DNA of 14,732 nucleotides from Bacteroidales bacterium (GCA_023230285.1 JALNXP010000030.1:1-14732), one strand, 5' to 3'. Shown: positions 1 to 7,488, counted from the stretch's first letter. Notes: a model not told the origin generated them from the sequence alone. A program made the numbers and translations.

Positions 1-980
1 TATTTCTGGAACAGGAAAACGACATCTCCCTTCTCATTGCTTCTCCTTCATATCTTTTGACGGATGCGAAAACCCTCGTATATGAAATACGAAAGGAGCG
101 TATCGATGTTCCGATTCTGCTTGTCCTTGATGGTAAGACGCCGGACGATATGGAATATTTGGCTGATGTGGAACCGGTGGACTTGCTTCATCGTCCGCTG
201 GATCAGGGGGCGAGGCTTACCGAATTTGGTGTGTTTCTTTCACTTGGTCCTTTGGGTCCGAAATTGAGGGAATGTTGTTCCTCTGGGATAGAATGGCGGA
301 ACAAGGATTTGTTTTGCAGGATGTTTCCCTATGATGGCACGGTTGATGTGATCATGAATCTTTTTGGATCGGACAACAAGAATCTTGCCGCCCATCTGTC
401 CAGAACCGCGACGATGATGCGTATTCTTGCAAGTCAGGTCGCTTCTCTTAGGATACATGGATACGAAATATCTTCTTCCGAACTTGAAGACATGGTGCGG
501 GGGGCTCCTTTCCATGATATAGGGAAAATATGCATTCCTTTGCCTATCCTGAACAAACCGGGGAAACTTACCGCGGATGAATTTGAAGTGATCAAGCATC
601 ATGTTGTCTGCGGTGCGGCGATAGTACAGTTCCTTCCCGCGGAATCCGTATACGCACGTAGGGCTCTCACGGTTGCGAGGGAAATTATTCTCGGATATCA
701 TGAGCGCTATGACGGCAAAGGATATCCCTATGGGTTGAAAAAAGGCTCCATCCCATTGGGGGGGAGGTTGATGGCCATCATCGATGTTTACGATGCGCTT
801 ACCAGCGAACGGCCATACAAGCATGCGCTTCCTCACGAAGAGGCGGTGGAAATCATTAAGGAAGAACGCGGCACGCATTTCGATCCAATCGTTACCGACG
901 CCTTCCTTGACACGCAAAACAAGATACAAAAGATTTCAGAGCACTACAAACCTTTCGAAGTCGAGGATCTCTTTTACTGA
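1..980 (+). CDS. HD-GYP domain protein with degenerate receiver-like N-terminus (5' partial)
   Basis: The reading frame is open to the left edge, so the gene starts outside the window; a TTG at 57 is only an internal codon. Residues here are numbered from that TTG. Known role of the family: cyclic-di-GMP (or cGAMP) phosphodiesterase. The first ~70 residues resemble a response-regulator receiver fold (hydrophobic strand PILLVL, then DLLHRP where receivers have the conserved K-P). I see no obvious phosphoacceptor Asp, so phosphorylation is doubtful. The HD-GYP part shows AAH at 111-113, HDIGK at 153-157, IKHH at 179-182, a DG-x-GYP motif at 219-224 and DVYDAL at 243-248. The usual HHE triplet reads YHE (214-216), so one conserved His is missing. 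The gene stands alone on the plus strand, convergent with the GNAT gene. Family assignment is secure; enzymatic activity is uncertain. Confidence 0.9.
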   Translation, partial: FLEQENDISLLIASPSYLLTDAKTLVYEIRKERIDVPILLVLDGKTPDDMEYLADVEPVDLLHRPLDQGARLTEFGVFLSLGPLGPKLRECCSSGIEWRNKDLFCRMFPYDGTVDVIMNLFGSDNKNLAAHLSRTATMMRILASQVASLRIHGYEISSSELEDMVRGAPFHDIGKICIPLPILNKPGKLTADEFEVIKHHVVCGAAIVQFLPAESVYARRALTVAREIILGYHERYDGKGYPYGLKKGSIPLGGRLMAIIDVYDALTSERPYKHALPHEEAVEIIKEERGTHFDPIVTDAFLDTQNKIQKISEHYKPFEVEDLFY

Positions 981-1064
981 CGTACGGCGATACGAAGGTT
1001 CCTTGAGCGAAGGGTACGCTTGGTCCCACGTCGCGAGAGATCGGGGAGAGGGAAGCCGTCCCTT

Positions 1065-1544
1065 TTACAAGGGATGGTAAAAAAGCCGGAGATCTTCCCA
1101 TGATCCATCGGCATGCCGATATCCATCCTTCAGTATGCCGATGCTTCTGAACCCCAATTTTGCATAGAGACGCAACGCCGGTTTGTTCGAGGATAGAACG
1201 GCGTTGAATTGCAGATTGTGGAAGCCGAGTTCCTTTGCTTTGTTAAGGGAATCGCGTACAAGTGTTTCACCGATATGTCTGCCTCGCAAACCGTTTTTGA
1301 CGGCGTAACTTGCATTGGCGTTTTTTCCTAGATGGCCTGTACCGTTGGGATGCAGAATGTACAAACCGACGACTTGTCCGTCTTCCTCCGCCACCGCACT
1401 CCAGTTTTGACTCGAGAAAAATACGTTTGCTGCCTTTTCGTCCAACGGGTCCGTTTGGGGAAAGGCATTGTCGGCTTTGACGACCTCGTTCCAGATAGCA
1501 GCCATCGACGGGATGTCCTCTTTTCGGAATCCTCTGATCGTCAT
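1065..1544 (-). CDS. GNAT family N-acetyltransferase
   Basis: A 159-aa protein of usual GNAT length, predicted to transfer acetyl from acetyl-CoA to an amine; the substrate cannot be told. The N-terminus (MTIRGFRKEDIPSM) is the usual first strand and helix. The acetyl-CoA pyrophosphate-binding loop is R-G-R-H-I-G at residues 87-92. The late motif with N-K-P-A-L-R-L-Y-A-K-L-G-F is typical of RimI/MnaT-like members acting on amino acids or small amines. I chose the ATG at 1544 because it forms an ATGA overlap with the TGA stop of the upstream nitroreductase and has an AAGGGA box shortly upstream. Longer frames would run into the nitroreductase gene. The overlap implies translational coupling and one operon. 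Confidence 0.88.
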   Translation of the reverse strand: MTIRGFRKEDIPSMAAIWNEVVKADNAFPQTDPLDEKAANVFFSSQNWSAVAEEDGQVVGLYILHPNGTGHLGKNANASYAVKNGLRGRHIGETLVRDSLNKAKELGFHNLQFNAVLSSNKPALRLYAKLGFRSIGILKDGYRHADGSWEDLRLFYHPL

Positions 1545-2326
1545 GGGCGTCCCTTTTCCCATCGGTCGAACCACCATGCGACGGAACGGTTCATTTCTTT
1601 CATGAAGGACGTGATGTACTTTTTTTCGTAATAGTAGTCGGCTAACGTCCCCGCGTTGCCGTACGGGAGCCGATTGACGGCATGCGCTTGTCTTTCTTGT
1701 CCGTTGAACGCGGACTCAAGCGCTTCCTTGCTTCGTAGCTGGTACTGGTCCGTCATGAACATATCCGTGGCGGGACAACGTGCAGAAAGTTTCCCAACGG
1801 GCGTATCGTGTTTGTACCCCATGATGACCATGCAGGACGGCATGGTGTAACGGGGAAGGTTCAGTAGTTTCTGCATCGCCTCTCCGTTTTCCAGGACGTC
1901 CCCGATGTAGCAGGATCCGATGCCGAGGCTCTCTGCCATGACCACACCGCTCTGGCATGCGATGATGGAATCCTGAAGCGCGAGATGAAGCTCTCCGAGT
2001 CCCGGTTCTCGCCATGGTTTGCCGCTCTTCTGCGGGCAGTCTTCGGCGCGGTAATAATCAAACCATTTCTGAAAGTCGGCGATGAACACCAAGCACATCG
2101 GAGCGCGTGCGATCATATCCTGATGGTCGCACAAGACGGAAAGTTGCCGTTTCACTTCGGCATCCTGCACGTCGATGACGGAATACAGGGCCATGTTTCC
2201 TGCCGTCGGAGCACGGAGGATCGCTTGGAAAATGCTTTCCTTGTCTTCGTTGCTTATCGGTTTGTCCTGATATGCCCTTACGCTTCTTCTCTGGAGAAGC
2301 GCTTCTCTGACGTTTTTCGTAATCAT
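1541..2326 (-). CDS. Nitroreductase family FMN oxidoreductase
   Basis: A 261-aa NAD(P)H-dependent flavoprotein of the nitroreductase superfamily. The FMN-phosphate-binding segment RRSVRAYQ lies at residues 13-20, APTAGNMALYSV at 39-50, and the later flavin-contacting region around GIGSCYIGDV at 136-145. The natural substrate is unknown; members reduce nitro groups, quinones or flavins. The C-terminal ~55 residues, ending in aromatic-rich YYYEKKY and WWFDRWEKG, extend beyond the compact core as in several clostridial and spirochaetal members. I chose the ATG at 2326 because homology begins there (MITKNVREALLQRRS); the 23 residues upstream look non-coding and run through the divergent promoter region. 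The Shine-Dalgarno is weak. It is divergent from the MFS gene with ~50 bp between starts and overlaps the GNAT gene by 4 bases. Confidence 0.9.
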   Translation of the reverse strand: MITKNVREALLQRRSVRAYQDKPISNEDKESIFQAILRAPTAGNMALYSVIDVQDAEVKRQLSVLCDHQDMIARAPMCLVFIADFQKWFDYYRAEDCPQKSGKPWREPGLGELHLALQDSIIACQSGVVMAESLGIGSCYIGDVLENGEAMQKLLNLPRYTMPSCMVIMGYKHDTPVGKLSARCPATDMFMTDQYQLRSKEALESAFNGQERQAHAVNRLPYGNAGTLADYYYEKKYITSFMKEMNRSVAWWFDRWEKGRP

Positions 2327-2376
2327 AATTTCATGATATACAAATCGGCTCGTTTTGACTATGATGGAAAGCGTAT

Positions 2377-3636
2377 ATGAAAAGCGTCCGTGCATATCGA
2401 TACAGATGGCTTATTCTACTTGCTCTTGTCCTGCTTGTGTTCGCCGTAGAGATCCAATGGATGGCGCTGTCCCCGATCGGAAGGATCACCAGCAAGTTTT
2501 ACGGAAGCCCGTGGAACCAAAGCAGATATTCCATTGTCGACTTGATGTCGATCATTTATATGGGCGGGTTCATTGTGTTTGCGATTCCCGCCTCCTTTCT
2601 GATCCACAAGACGGGCATTACGTATTCACTTCGTATCGCCTCCCTTTTGGTGATCGTGGGAAGCCTGATGAAAATCATCAAAGTCCGTTCCCCATCGTTT
2701 CTCTTGGTCAGTCAGGCGATCATGTCGTTCTCACAGGCGATTATCCTCAGTATGGCGACGGTGACCGTCGCCCGTTGGTTCCCCATCAGGGAACGGGGAA
2801 TGGCTGTTGGAATCGTTTCCGCATGCCAGTACATCGCTCTTGCCTTTGACATGGTCTTTTCTCCGTTTTTGATGAGCGGTGGTTCGTTTCCCCGTCTTAT
2901 CGCCATATACAGCGCAATTTCCAGCGGCTTCGCCATCATCGGGGCTTTGCTGATCAAGGAAAATCCGCCGACGCCATCTTCACTGATCGAACCGGCGGAC
3001 GAGTCGTATCTAAAAGCAAGTCTGACCATTGGGAGAATCAATTCGTTGCGCGGTATGATTACCGTCTTTTCCGTAACGTGGGGCGTTCTTATGGTGATGT
3101 TGGTCAAAATCGATTTCATCGCGGCGGAGTTGAATCTTGGTTCGACCGCATGGTTTGCTCTGGCGCTGATCCTCTCAGGGGCGATCGGGGCGTTCATTCT
3201 GCCGGCCATCTCCGATGCCATAAAAAAGCGAAAAGTATTGTTTGTCGGGTGCCTCGGTCTGAGCCTGCCGGGGATGCTCCTGCTCTTTTTTTCCAAAAAC
3301 AGGGGAATGTCGTACGCCGGGGCGGTCATTTTCGGGTTTTTCGCATTCAGTGCCATTCCGATCGGCCTTCAGTACGCCGCGGAACTTGGCTTTCCCAATC
3401 CTGAGGAGATTGTCCAAAGTCATATGGTGTTTTTCTCTCAGGGACTCGGCGCCTTGATTTTGTTGCTCACTATGAGCGGTTCCATTTGGGAGTTCCGTCA
3501 TTTGCTTTCGTTCTTCATCGCCTTGCTTCTCGGTTGCTTCATCGGTTCGACATTCTTGGACGAGAGCAAGATGATCATTACCGAAGATGAACGGTTGGAC
3601 AAAGAGATCAATCGGGAAATCGTCCAGAACGAATAA
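2377..3636 (+). CDS. MFS transporter, FLVCR-like
   Basis: A 419-aa inner-membrane protein with about twelve hydrophobic segments, the normal size for the major facilitator superfamily. The first membrane segment is at about residues 11-30. The 2-3 loop reads PASFLIHKTG (71-80), and the segment ending WFPIRERGMA (134-142) matches the pattern of FLVCR/DIRC2-type members, where a W-F-x-x-x-E-R-x-x-A stretch follows membrane segment 4. A central hydrophilic loop is at about 200-220. Substrate is not deducible; related eukaryotic proteins move haem or choline, which must not be transferred here without test. The ATG at 2377 has a GGAAAG box 5 bases upstream. It is divergent from the nitroreductase gene, so the two may share regulation. 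A hairpin terminator lies about 175 bp downstream. Confidence 0.85.
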   Translation: MKSVRAYRYRWLILLALVLLVFAVEIQWMALSPIGRITSKFYGSPWNQSRYSIVDLMSIIYMGGFIVFAIPASFLIHKTGITYSLRIASLLVIVGSLMKIIKVRSPSFLLVSQAIMSFSQAIILSMATVTVARWFPIRERGMAVGIVSACQYIALAFDMVFSPFLMSGGSFPRLIAIYSAISSGFAIIGALLIKENPPTPSSLIEPADESYLKASLTIGRINSLRGMITVFSVTWGVLMVMLVKIDFIAAELNLGSTAWFALALILSGAIGAFILPAISDAIKKRKVLFVGCLGLSLPGMLLLFFSKNRGMSYAGAVIFGFFAFSAIPIGLQYAAELGFPNPEEIVQSHMVFFSQGLGALILLLTMSGSIWEFRHLLSFFIALLLGCFIGSTFLDESKMIITEDERLDKEINREIVQNE

Positions 3637-3811
3637 CTTTCCTCATACGCAACAAATTCGCAACTTTTTGTAAAGCACAGGGGACGTGTGTTGCATTGGA
3701 GATGTTCTTGACCGCTCTCCGATCGTTCGGGATTCGGAGAATATGAATGTTTCCATAAATGGTGCTTCTGCGCCGATCAACGTAATTTCCGGCGGATGCC
3801 GTAAGTTACGA
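3637..3811. other. Intergenic stretch without a recognisable gene
   Basis: This spacer between the MFS transporter and the terminator shows no coding sequence I can support. A minus-strand frame exists (3643-3852), but it runs through the terminator hairpin, has no ribosome-binding site and encodes a basic, low-hydrophobicity peptide unlike a real protein. A long 3' untranslated region of the transporter transcript is the simplest reading. Confidence 0.5.
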
Positions 3812-3841
3812 AAAAGTCCTGCGAGAAACCGCAGGACTTTT
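3812..3841. terminator. Bidirectional Rho-independent terminator
   Basis: A perfect 12-bp stem (3812-3823 with 3830-3841, core GTCCTGCG/CGCAGGAC) closes a 6-base loop (AGAAAC). The stem ends are A/T runs, so a U-tract follows on both strands, longer on the minus strand (five T). It sits between the convergent MFS transporter (+) and rubredoxin (-) and would end both transcripts. Confidence 0.88.
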
Positions 3842-3862
3842 CGAGTATCCAAGTAAATAGGA

Positions 3863-4027
3863 TTAGTCTTCTCTCACGACAAAATCAGATTTGGAAGCTC
3901 CGCAAAGGGGGCAGATCCAATCATCAGGAAGATCCTCAAACGCCGTTCCCGGCTTGATGCCATTTTCCGGATCGCCCATAGCGGGATCATACACGTAACC
4001 GCACATGCTACATTCGTACTTCTTCAT
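3863..4027 (-). CDS. Rubredoxin
   Basis: A 54-aa small cytoplasmic electron carrier holding one iron bound by four cysteines. The protein reads [15 protein letters not shown] at its start, with C6-x-x-C9 followed by G-Y-V-Y-D, and later [15 protein letters not shown] with C39-x-x-C42. This is the standard two-knuckle rubredoxin fold at the usual length (52-54 aa). The ATG at 4027 is preceded by a strong AGGAGG box 7 bases upstream. It follows the WYL regulator gene by 55 bp on the same strand and is followed by the terminator at 3812-3841, so the two may share a transcript. In anaerobes rubredoxins feed electrons to rubrerythrin, superoxide reductase or oxygen reductases; no such partner is visible in this window. 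Confidence 0.96.
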   Translation of the reverse strand: MKKYECSMCGYVYDPAMGDPENGIKPGTAFEDLPDDWICPLCGASKSDFVVRED

Positions 4028-4082
4028 GGTAGTACCTCCTTCTCAAAGATAAACTGGAACGGGGAAAGAGACAAGAAGGATA

Positions 4083-5048
4083 TCAGGCTTTTGATTCATA
4101 GACCGCAAGAATATCTTTGAGAAGACAACAAAATTTCTTTCGGTAACTGGTTGGTTCGAGAATTTCGACGCTGGGACCGCACTGGATGATTTTCAGCGTA
4201 AGCATGAAGGAGTTCTCAACGGAGAAAGAGACGATTTGGTACCCATCGTACTTTTCGATTTTTTCCGGACTGTGATCAAGATCGCGAAAGACGTTCAGGG
4301 CGCTGGATTCGTTGATTTTCAATTTTAGTGAAAGAGTGTCCGCGCTTGAATATTCCGTGGTCTTTGCGGGAATTTTGAATGGTTTTAGGTTGTCGGGGAT
4401 CGTATACGTCTCGTCAAGGATCGTCGCTCCTACGATGGTGGTGATGTCGATGGTGACGATTTCCTGCGTATGCCGGAGCCGGCCGGTGACGGAGATGGGG
4501 TTACGCCGGTTTTCCTCGTCTTCCCTAAAACCAATGAAATAGGGTGCGAGTTCCGTCTCGTTCCCGTCTTTCTGGGTAATCTTTACGATGCGTCCCGACA
4601 CCCAACTGTCGATCAGAACTTCGAGGACGGAATTGAACTGACCGTTCCCTTTTTTCTGCTGTACCTGTTTGTCGATTTGTTCGGCAAGCATGATGATGTT
4701 ATTGCTGACCTTCGGTGCGTAGGAACGCATGTTCATGGCGATCTTCCGCAGTCCCGAGGCGAGATGGGGGTTTTGGAACTCGCTGTTCTGAGCAAGCACT
4801 TCGGCGCTCATGTTGAACGCCAGGCTTTCGTAAATAGAAAGATCCAGATTGGAAGTGTCGTTCTCTGTCTCCCGGATTTTGATGAGGTTGTTGTCTTCGT
4901 AAATGTCCACATGATCTTTCAGTTCGTCCACATATCTGCTGATGGTCGACCTATGGACGCCAAGCCTCCGGGCGATTTCCGCACGACGCAATCCTTCCGG
5001 ATGGCTGTGCAGGAGCAATTCCAGTTGAGCTACGCGTTCCCCTTTCAT
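4083..5048 (-). CDS. HTH-WYL transcriptional regulator
   Basis: A 321-aa predicted DNA-binding regulator. Residues ~8-45 form a DeoR/HTH_11-like helix-turn-helix (GLRRAEIARRLGVHRSTISR). Residues ~150-235 form a WYL-type domain, a ligand-sensing Sm-like fold; the strand KITQKDGNETELAPYFIGFR is typical, though the W-Y-L residues themselves are not exact. The rest resembles the WCX extension found in long WYL proteins. The ligand is unknown; members sense nucleotides, single-stranded nucleic acid or metabolites. The ATG at 5048 has AAAGGGA 9-10 bases upstream; TTG 5072 and ATG 5054 in the same frame are less well spaced and would overlap the inverted repeat. It is divergent from slyX, and a TTGCAA inverted repeat between them suggests self-regulation. 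Confidence 0.88.
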   Translation of the reverse strand: MKGERVAQLELLLHSHPEGLRRAEIARRLGVHRSTISRYVDELKDHVDIYEDNNLIKIRETENDTSNLDLSIYESLAFNMSAEVLAQNSEFQNPHLASGLRKIAMNMRSYAPKVSNNIIMLAEQIDKQVQQKKGNGQFNSVLEVLIDSWVSGRIVKITQKDGNETELAPYFIGFREDEENRRNPISVTGRLRHTQEIVTIDITTIVGATILDETYTIPDNLKPFKIPAKTTEYSSADTLSLKLKINESSALNVFRDLDHSPEKIEKYDGYQIVSFSVENSFMLTLKIIQCGPSVEILEPTSYRKKFCCLLKDILAVYESKA

Positions 5049-5066
5049 CTTCATTCCCTTTTTTTC

Positions 5067-5082
5067 TTGCAACTAATTGCAA
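5067..5082. promoter_or_regulatory. Candidate operator: TTGCAA-N4-TTGCAA inverted repeat
   Basis: TTGCAA occurs twice (5067-5072 and 5077-5082) separated by CTAA. Since TTGCAA is its own reverse complement, this is both an inverted and a direct repeat, TTGCAAC-TAA-TTGCAAC. It lies 18 bp upstream of the WYL regulator start and about 56 bp upstream of slyX, where a repressor could control either gene. A TGGTATACG extended -10-like element on the minus strand lies just upstream (about 5089-5097). The role as operator is inferred from position and symmetry only. Confidence 0.4.
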
Positions 5083-5138
5083 CATATCGTATACCATGAT
5101 TGTTACTGATGCAAGAAAAAAGCAACAGAAGGGGACGT

Positions 5139-5342
5139 ATGGACGACAAGAGATTGGAACAAATCGAAACGAAGCTCGCCTATATGGAACGAACCGTGGT
5201 TGAGCTCAACGAAGTGATCGCCGACCAGACGAAAGAACTGGGTATCCTTCAGAACCAAGTGGACAAACTCAAGGAGAAAATTGCCGATATGATGACGGAT
5301 GAGATGGAAGACCGTCCTTCCATGCGACCTCCTCATTATTGA
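5139..5342 (+). CDS. slyX: SlyX family protein
   Basis: A 67-aa protein that is nearly all predicted coiled coil with heptads of L/I/V (LEQIETKLAYMERTVVELN, then ILQNQVDKLKEKIADMM) and the hallmark C-terminal P-P-H-Y. This matches the small SlyX family of proteobacteria and some spirochaetes, whose molecular function is unknown; in E. coli slyX lies beside slyD. The ATG at 5139 is preceded by AGAAGGGG at good spacing; the frame extends upstream to 5100 but without a site and into the inter-promoter region. Its TGA overlaps the stop of the convergent hydrolase gene by 7 bp, leaving no room for a terminator between them. Confidence 0.9.
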   Translation: MDDKRLEQIETKLAYMERTVVELNEVIADQTKELGILQNQVDKLKEKIADMMTDEMEDRPSMRPPHY

Positions 5343-6418
5343 GATTCTATGGAAATGAAGCCTTTGTTTTTTCGCTTGATTTCCTTTTTCTCCCGTTTAA
5401 GATTCTGTTCGTATTGTTTCCGTGTCTGGAGCGTTACCTGTCCCACCGGTCTGCCGGAAACGAATTGAGAGATTGCGCACATCGCCTCGTCCGTTCCCGA
5501 GGCGAGCGGATAGCGGATGAATCCGTGGACGGCTCCTTTCACTTCCAGATAATTCACCGGGGTGTCCGCCGCCTTGAGCGCGTCGGCGTACAGTTTCGCA
5601 TCATCCTTGAGCGGGTCGTACTCGGCTGAGATGATCAAAGTTTCGGGGAGCCGGGATTGATCCAGCCCGAGGAGCGGGGAAAAATTCGGGTTCAACGTAT
5701 CTTTCGGTTCCTTGGCGTATTTGGATATGTAGAAAGCCATCTGCCGATCCGTCAATGTGGGGGAATCCTTGTACTGTTCGTAACTGTCCGTGCGCATCCT
5801 TCCGTCGGTGATGGGACAAATGAGGAGTTGACCTGCGAGAGGGGGTCCCTTGCGATCTCGTGCCAAGCGAGAAACCACTGCGGCAAGGTTTCCCCCCGCG
5901 CAGTCTCCGAGGAGATACATCCTGTCGGGATCGATTTTCCAATACCGGCATCCCGCAGCCGCCCAAAGCAGGGTGGAATAACAGTCCTCGACCGCCGTGG
6001 GGAACTTGAATTTCGGTGCCAGACGATAGTCGACGGAAAGAACCGGCGCATGGAGACTGTCGGAGAGGCGGGCGCAGAAATTGTTGTACAACGCCATGTT
6101 CCCGAATACCCAACCGCCGCCGTGGAAAAAGACGATCAAGGGAGTGGCATCGCTCATATCGCGGATGCCACGTTTACGGAAGTAATACCCGGTGACCGCT
6201 CCGTTGGCAACGGGGATGATGAACGTTTCTGTCTCGATGTTGCTGGGATACTTGCCGAGGATATTTCTGTACGCACGGCTTATCGAGACGCTGGAGTTGA
6301 GTTCGTCGATCCTCTCCTGAGTGATTGTGGCGGGATCGAACGAAGATTCCTTATTCATATGGTAAACAAGTCTCTTCATTGCCGAAGAGAGGAGATATTT
6401 CGTCATAGTAGCTCTCAT
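5336..6418 (-). CDS. HSL-type alpha/beta hydrolase with Cys nucleophile (GDCAGG)
   Basis: A 360-aa predicted carboxylesterase/lipase of the hormone-sensitive-lipase group. The oxyanion motif HGGG is at 99-102, YRLAP at 131-135, the nucleophile elbow GDCAGG at 171-176, the acid SAEYDP with D268, and the base in KGAVHGF with H298. In this family the elbow is normally GDSAGG; here the codon is TGC (Cys173), so the triad reads Cys-Asp-His. The C-terminal tail (~residues 330-360) is lysine-rich and probably disordered. The ATG at 6418 has a weak site; ATG at 6406 is an alternative. It lies 42 bp downstream of the CrtO-like acyltransferase gene on the same strand, suggesting one operon, and is convergent with slyX with a 7-bp overlap. 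Substrate unknown. Confidence 0.88.
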   Translation of the reverse strand: MRATMTKYLLSSAMKRLVYHMNKESSFDPATITQERIDELNSSVSISRAYRNILGKYPSNIETETFIIPVANGAVTGYYFRKRGIRDMSDATPLIVFFHGGGWVFGNMALYNNFCARLSDSLHAPVLSVDYRLAPKFKFPTAVEDCYSTLLWAAAGCRYWKIDPDRMYLLGDCAGGNLAAVVSRLARDRKGPPLAGQLLICPITDGRMRTDSYEQYKDSPTLTDRQMAFYISKYAKEPKDTLNPNFSPLLGLDQSRLPETLIISAEYDPLKDDAKLYADALKAADTPVNYLEVKGAVHGFIRYPLASGTDEAMCAISQFVSGRPVGQVTLQTRKQYEQNLKREKKEIKRKNKGFISIESQ

Positions 6419-6460
6419 GGTATTCCATCATTGGCTTGCACGCAAGAGTTTTGCTTTCTC

Positions 6461-6988
6461 TTATGTATACAGACTTTCTTTGGGGATCAGAACCCCTTCA
6501 TGGGATTTGACGATGCATTCGAGAAGCCGTTCCAGCCGGGGACGGTTGAACCGCTGGATGATAACGAACGGAATATTCATCAATACGATGTATAGCAAGA
6601 GGAAAAACAAACCAGGGACATAAGGTTCGTGCATCAGAACGAGGATACCTAAGAAAAATGCGATGCCATGGCACATCTCGGCTCGTACTGTTTCAAGGAT
6701 GAAGATGTACAAATACATCGGGTCGGATTTGTTCATTCTCGTCTTGCGGAATTGATTCGGAGAGGTGTCTCCCATTTCCGGAAGCCTGTCCTTCCACTTC
6801 TTGACATCAAAGAACTGTTGGTATACGTCGCCGTCCTTCTCCCACAAATGACTGTGGAGAATGCGTCTCCATCGTTCCAGGCGCCGTTCGTTCATATGGT
6901 CGACGATCAACGAAGCGACGAACTGGGTGAGAACAATGGAACAGAATACCTGTAGCGATGGCTTGATGAATACCAGAAAATCCTTCAC
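6461..6988 (-). CDS. CrtO-like membrane acyltransferase (glycosyl-diaponeurosporenoate acyltransferase family)
   Basis: A 175-aa protein with a membrane segment at about 8-29 and a C-terminal hairpin pair at about 105-146. Between them is a soluble part carrying KKWKDRLPEMG (63-73), a motif of the CrtO acyltransferase family known from staphyloxanthin synthesis. R-A-E-M-C-H (102-107) and the late Q-R-F-N-R-P-R-L (145-152) also fit that family. I chose a GTG start at 6988: it has GGAGAGG at good distance, and a well-formed promoter lies between 7010 and 7038, so the longer frame from 7051 would begin upstream of the transcript. No carotenoid genes are visible, so the true acceptor may be another lipid or glycolipid. 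It is first in a two-gene operon with the hydrolase. Confidence 0.72.
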   Translation of the reverse strand: MKDFLVFIKPSLQVFCSIVLTQFVASLIVDHMNERRLERWRRILHSHLWEKDGDVYQQFFDVKKWKDRLPEMGDTSPNQFRKTRMNKSDPMYLYIFILETVRAEMCHGIAFFLGILVLMHEPYVPGLFFLLLYIVLMNIPFVIIQRFNRPRLERLLECIVKSHEGVLIPKESLYT

Positions 6989-7009
6989 GTACAGTTCCTC
7001 TCCATAAAA

Positions 7010-7038
7010 ACTATATAGGAAACACAATGATCTGGCAA
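7010..7038 (-). promoter_or_regulatory. Sigma70-type promoter of the acyltransferase-hydrolase operon
   Basis: Read on the minus strand, TTGCCA (7038-7033) and TATAGT (7015-7010) are separated by exactly 17 bases. The -10 lies about 20 bases upstream of the GTG start and its GGAGAGG site, so a short 5' leader results. It overlaps the region upstream of the divergent C_GCAxxG gene. Confidence 0.7.
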
Positions 7039-7074
7039 CTTGCGGGGACAAGATGTTTTTCTTATGATAAGGTT

Positions 7075-7488
7075 ATGCGACGAACGGAAGAATTGGTGCA
7101 CGAGGCGTATTACGTCCATAACTGGAACTGCGCCCGCACTGCATTGCTTGCACTTGGTGATGCTTTTGGAGTTTCCATCGGTGCGCAATTGTGGAATGCG
7201 GCCGTCGGGATGCATGGTGCGGGAGGGCATCGCGACCAGTGCGGTCTTGTTGAAGGTTCATTGTTGTTCCTCGGCCTGTATTATTCGGAAAGGGGATGGG
7301 ACGAGAAGCGGATCGTCACTCTGTGCAATCAATACGCCGAAGCTTTTGTCAGGGAATTCGGGTCGCTTCGTTGCCGTGAACTCAGGCCCGGCGGGTTCTC
7401 CGATCACGATCCTCCGCATCTGTGCGAGAACCTCACCGTTCGGGCCATCAACTTTGCGAAAACGTTCATTGAGAAGCAAACCCCTTGA
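7075..7488 (+). CDS. C_GCAxxG_C_C family (putative redox) protein
   Basis: A 137-aa protein similar to the C_GCAxxG_C_C family, small cysteine-rich proteins thought to act in redox or metal chemistry, with no proven reaction. Visible features: N-W-N-C-A-R (C19), a glycine-rich G-M-H-G-A-G-G-H (45-52), Q-C-G-L-V-E-G (C56, where the family motif is G-C-A-x-x-G), C84, and F-G-S-L-R-C-R-E-L (C100), plus C117. All four family cysteines appear present. I chose ATG 7075 because family members begin about 15 residues before the first Cys; its Shine-Dalgarno (AAGG) is very close to the start, so the exact start is uncertain. Divergent from the acyltransferase operon and directly followed by the tRNA promoter. 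Confidence 0.8.
   Translation: MRRTEELVHEAYYVHNWNCARTALLALGDAFGVSIGAQLWNAAVGMHGAGGHRDQCGLVEGSLLFLGLYYSERGWDEKRIVTLCNQYAEAFVREFGSLRCRELRPGGFSDHDPPHLCENLTVRAINFAKTFIEKQTP

Noticed and set aside
1059..1074. Hairpin TCCCTT-TTAC-AAGGGA at the end of the GNAT gene
   Set aside because: The stem is only 6 bp, overlaps the stop codon, and has no T-run after it on either strand, so it does not qualify as a terminator.
3643..3852. 69-codon minus-strand frame between the MFS gene and rubredoxin
   Set aside because: It runs through the terminator hairpin, lacks a ribosome-binding site and shows no recognisable protein features.
6435..6446. CTTGC-AC-GCAAG palindrome in the acyltransferase-hydrolase gap
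   Set aside because: The loop would be 2 bases and no T-run follows; probably chance.
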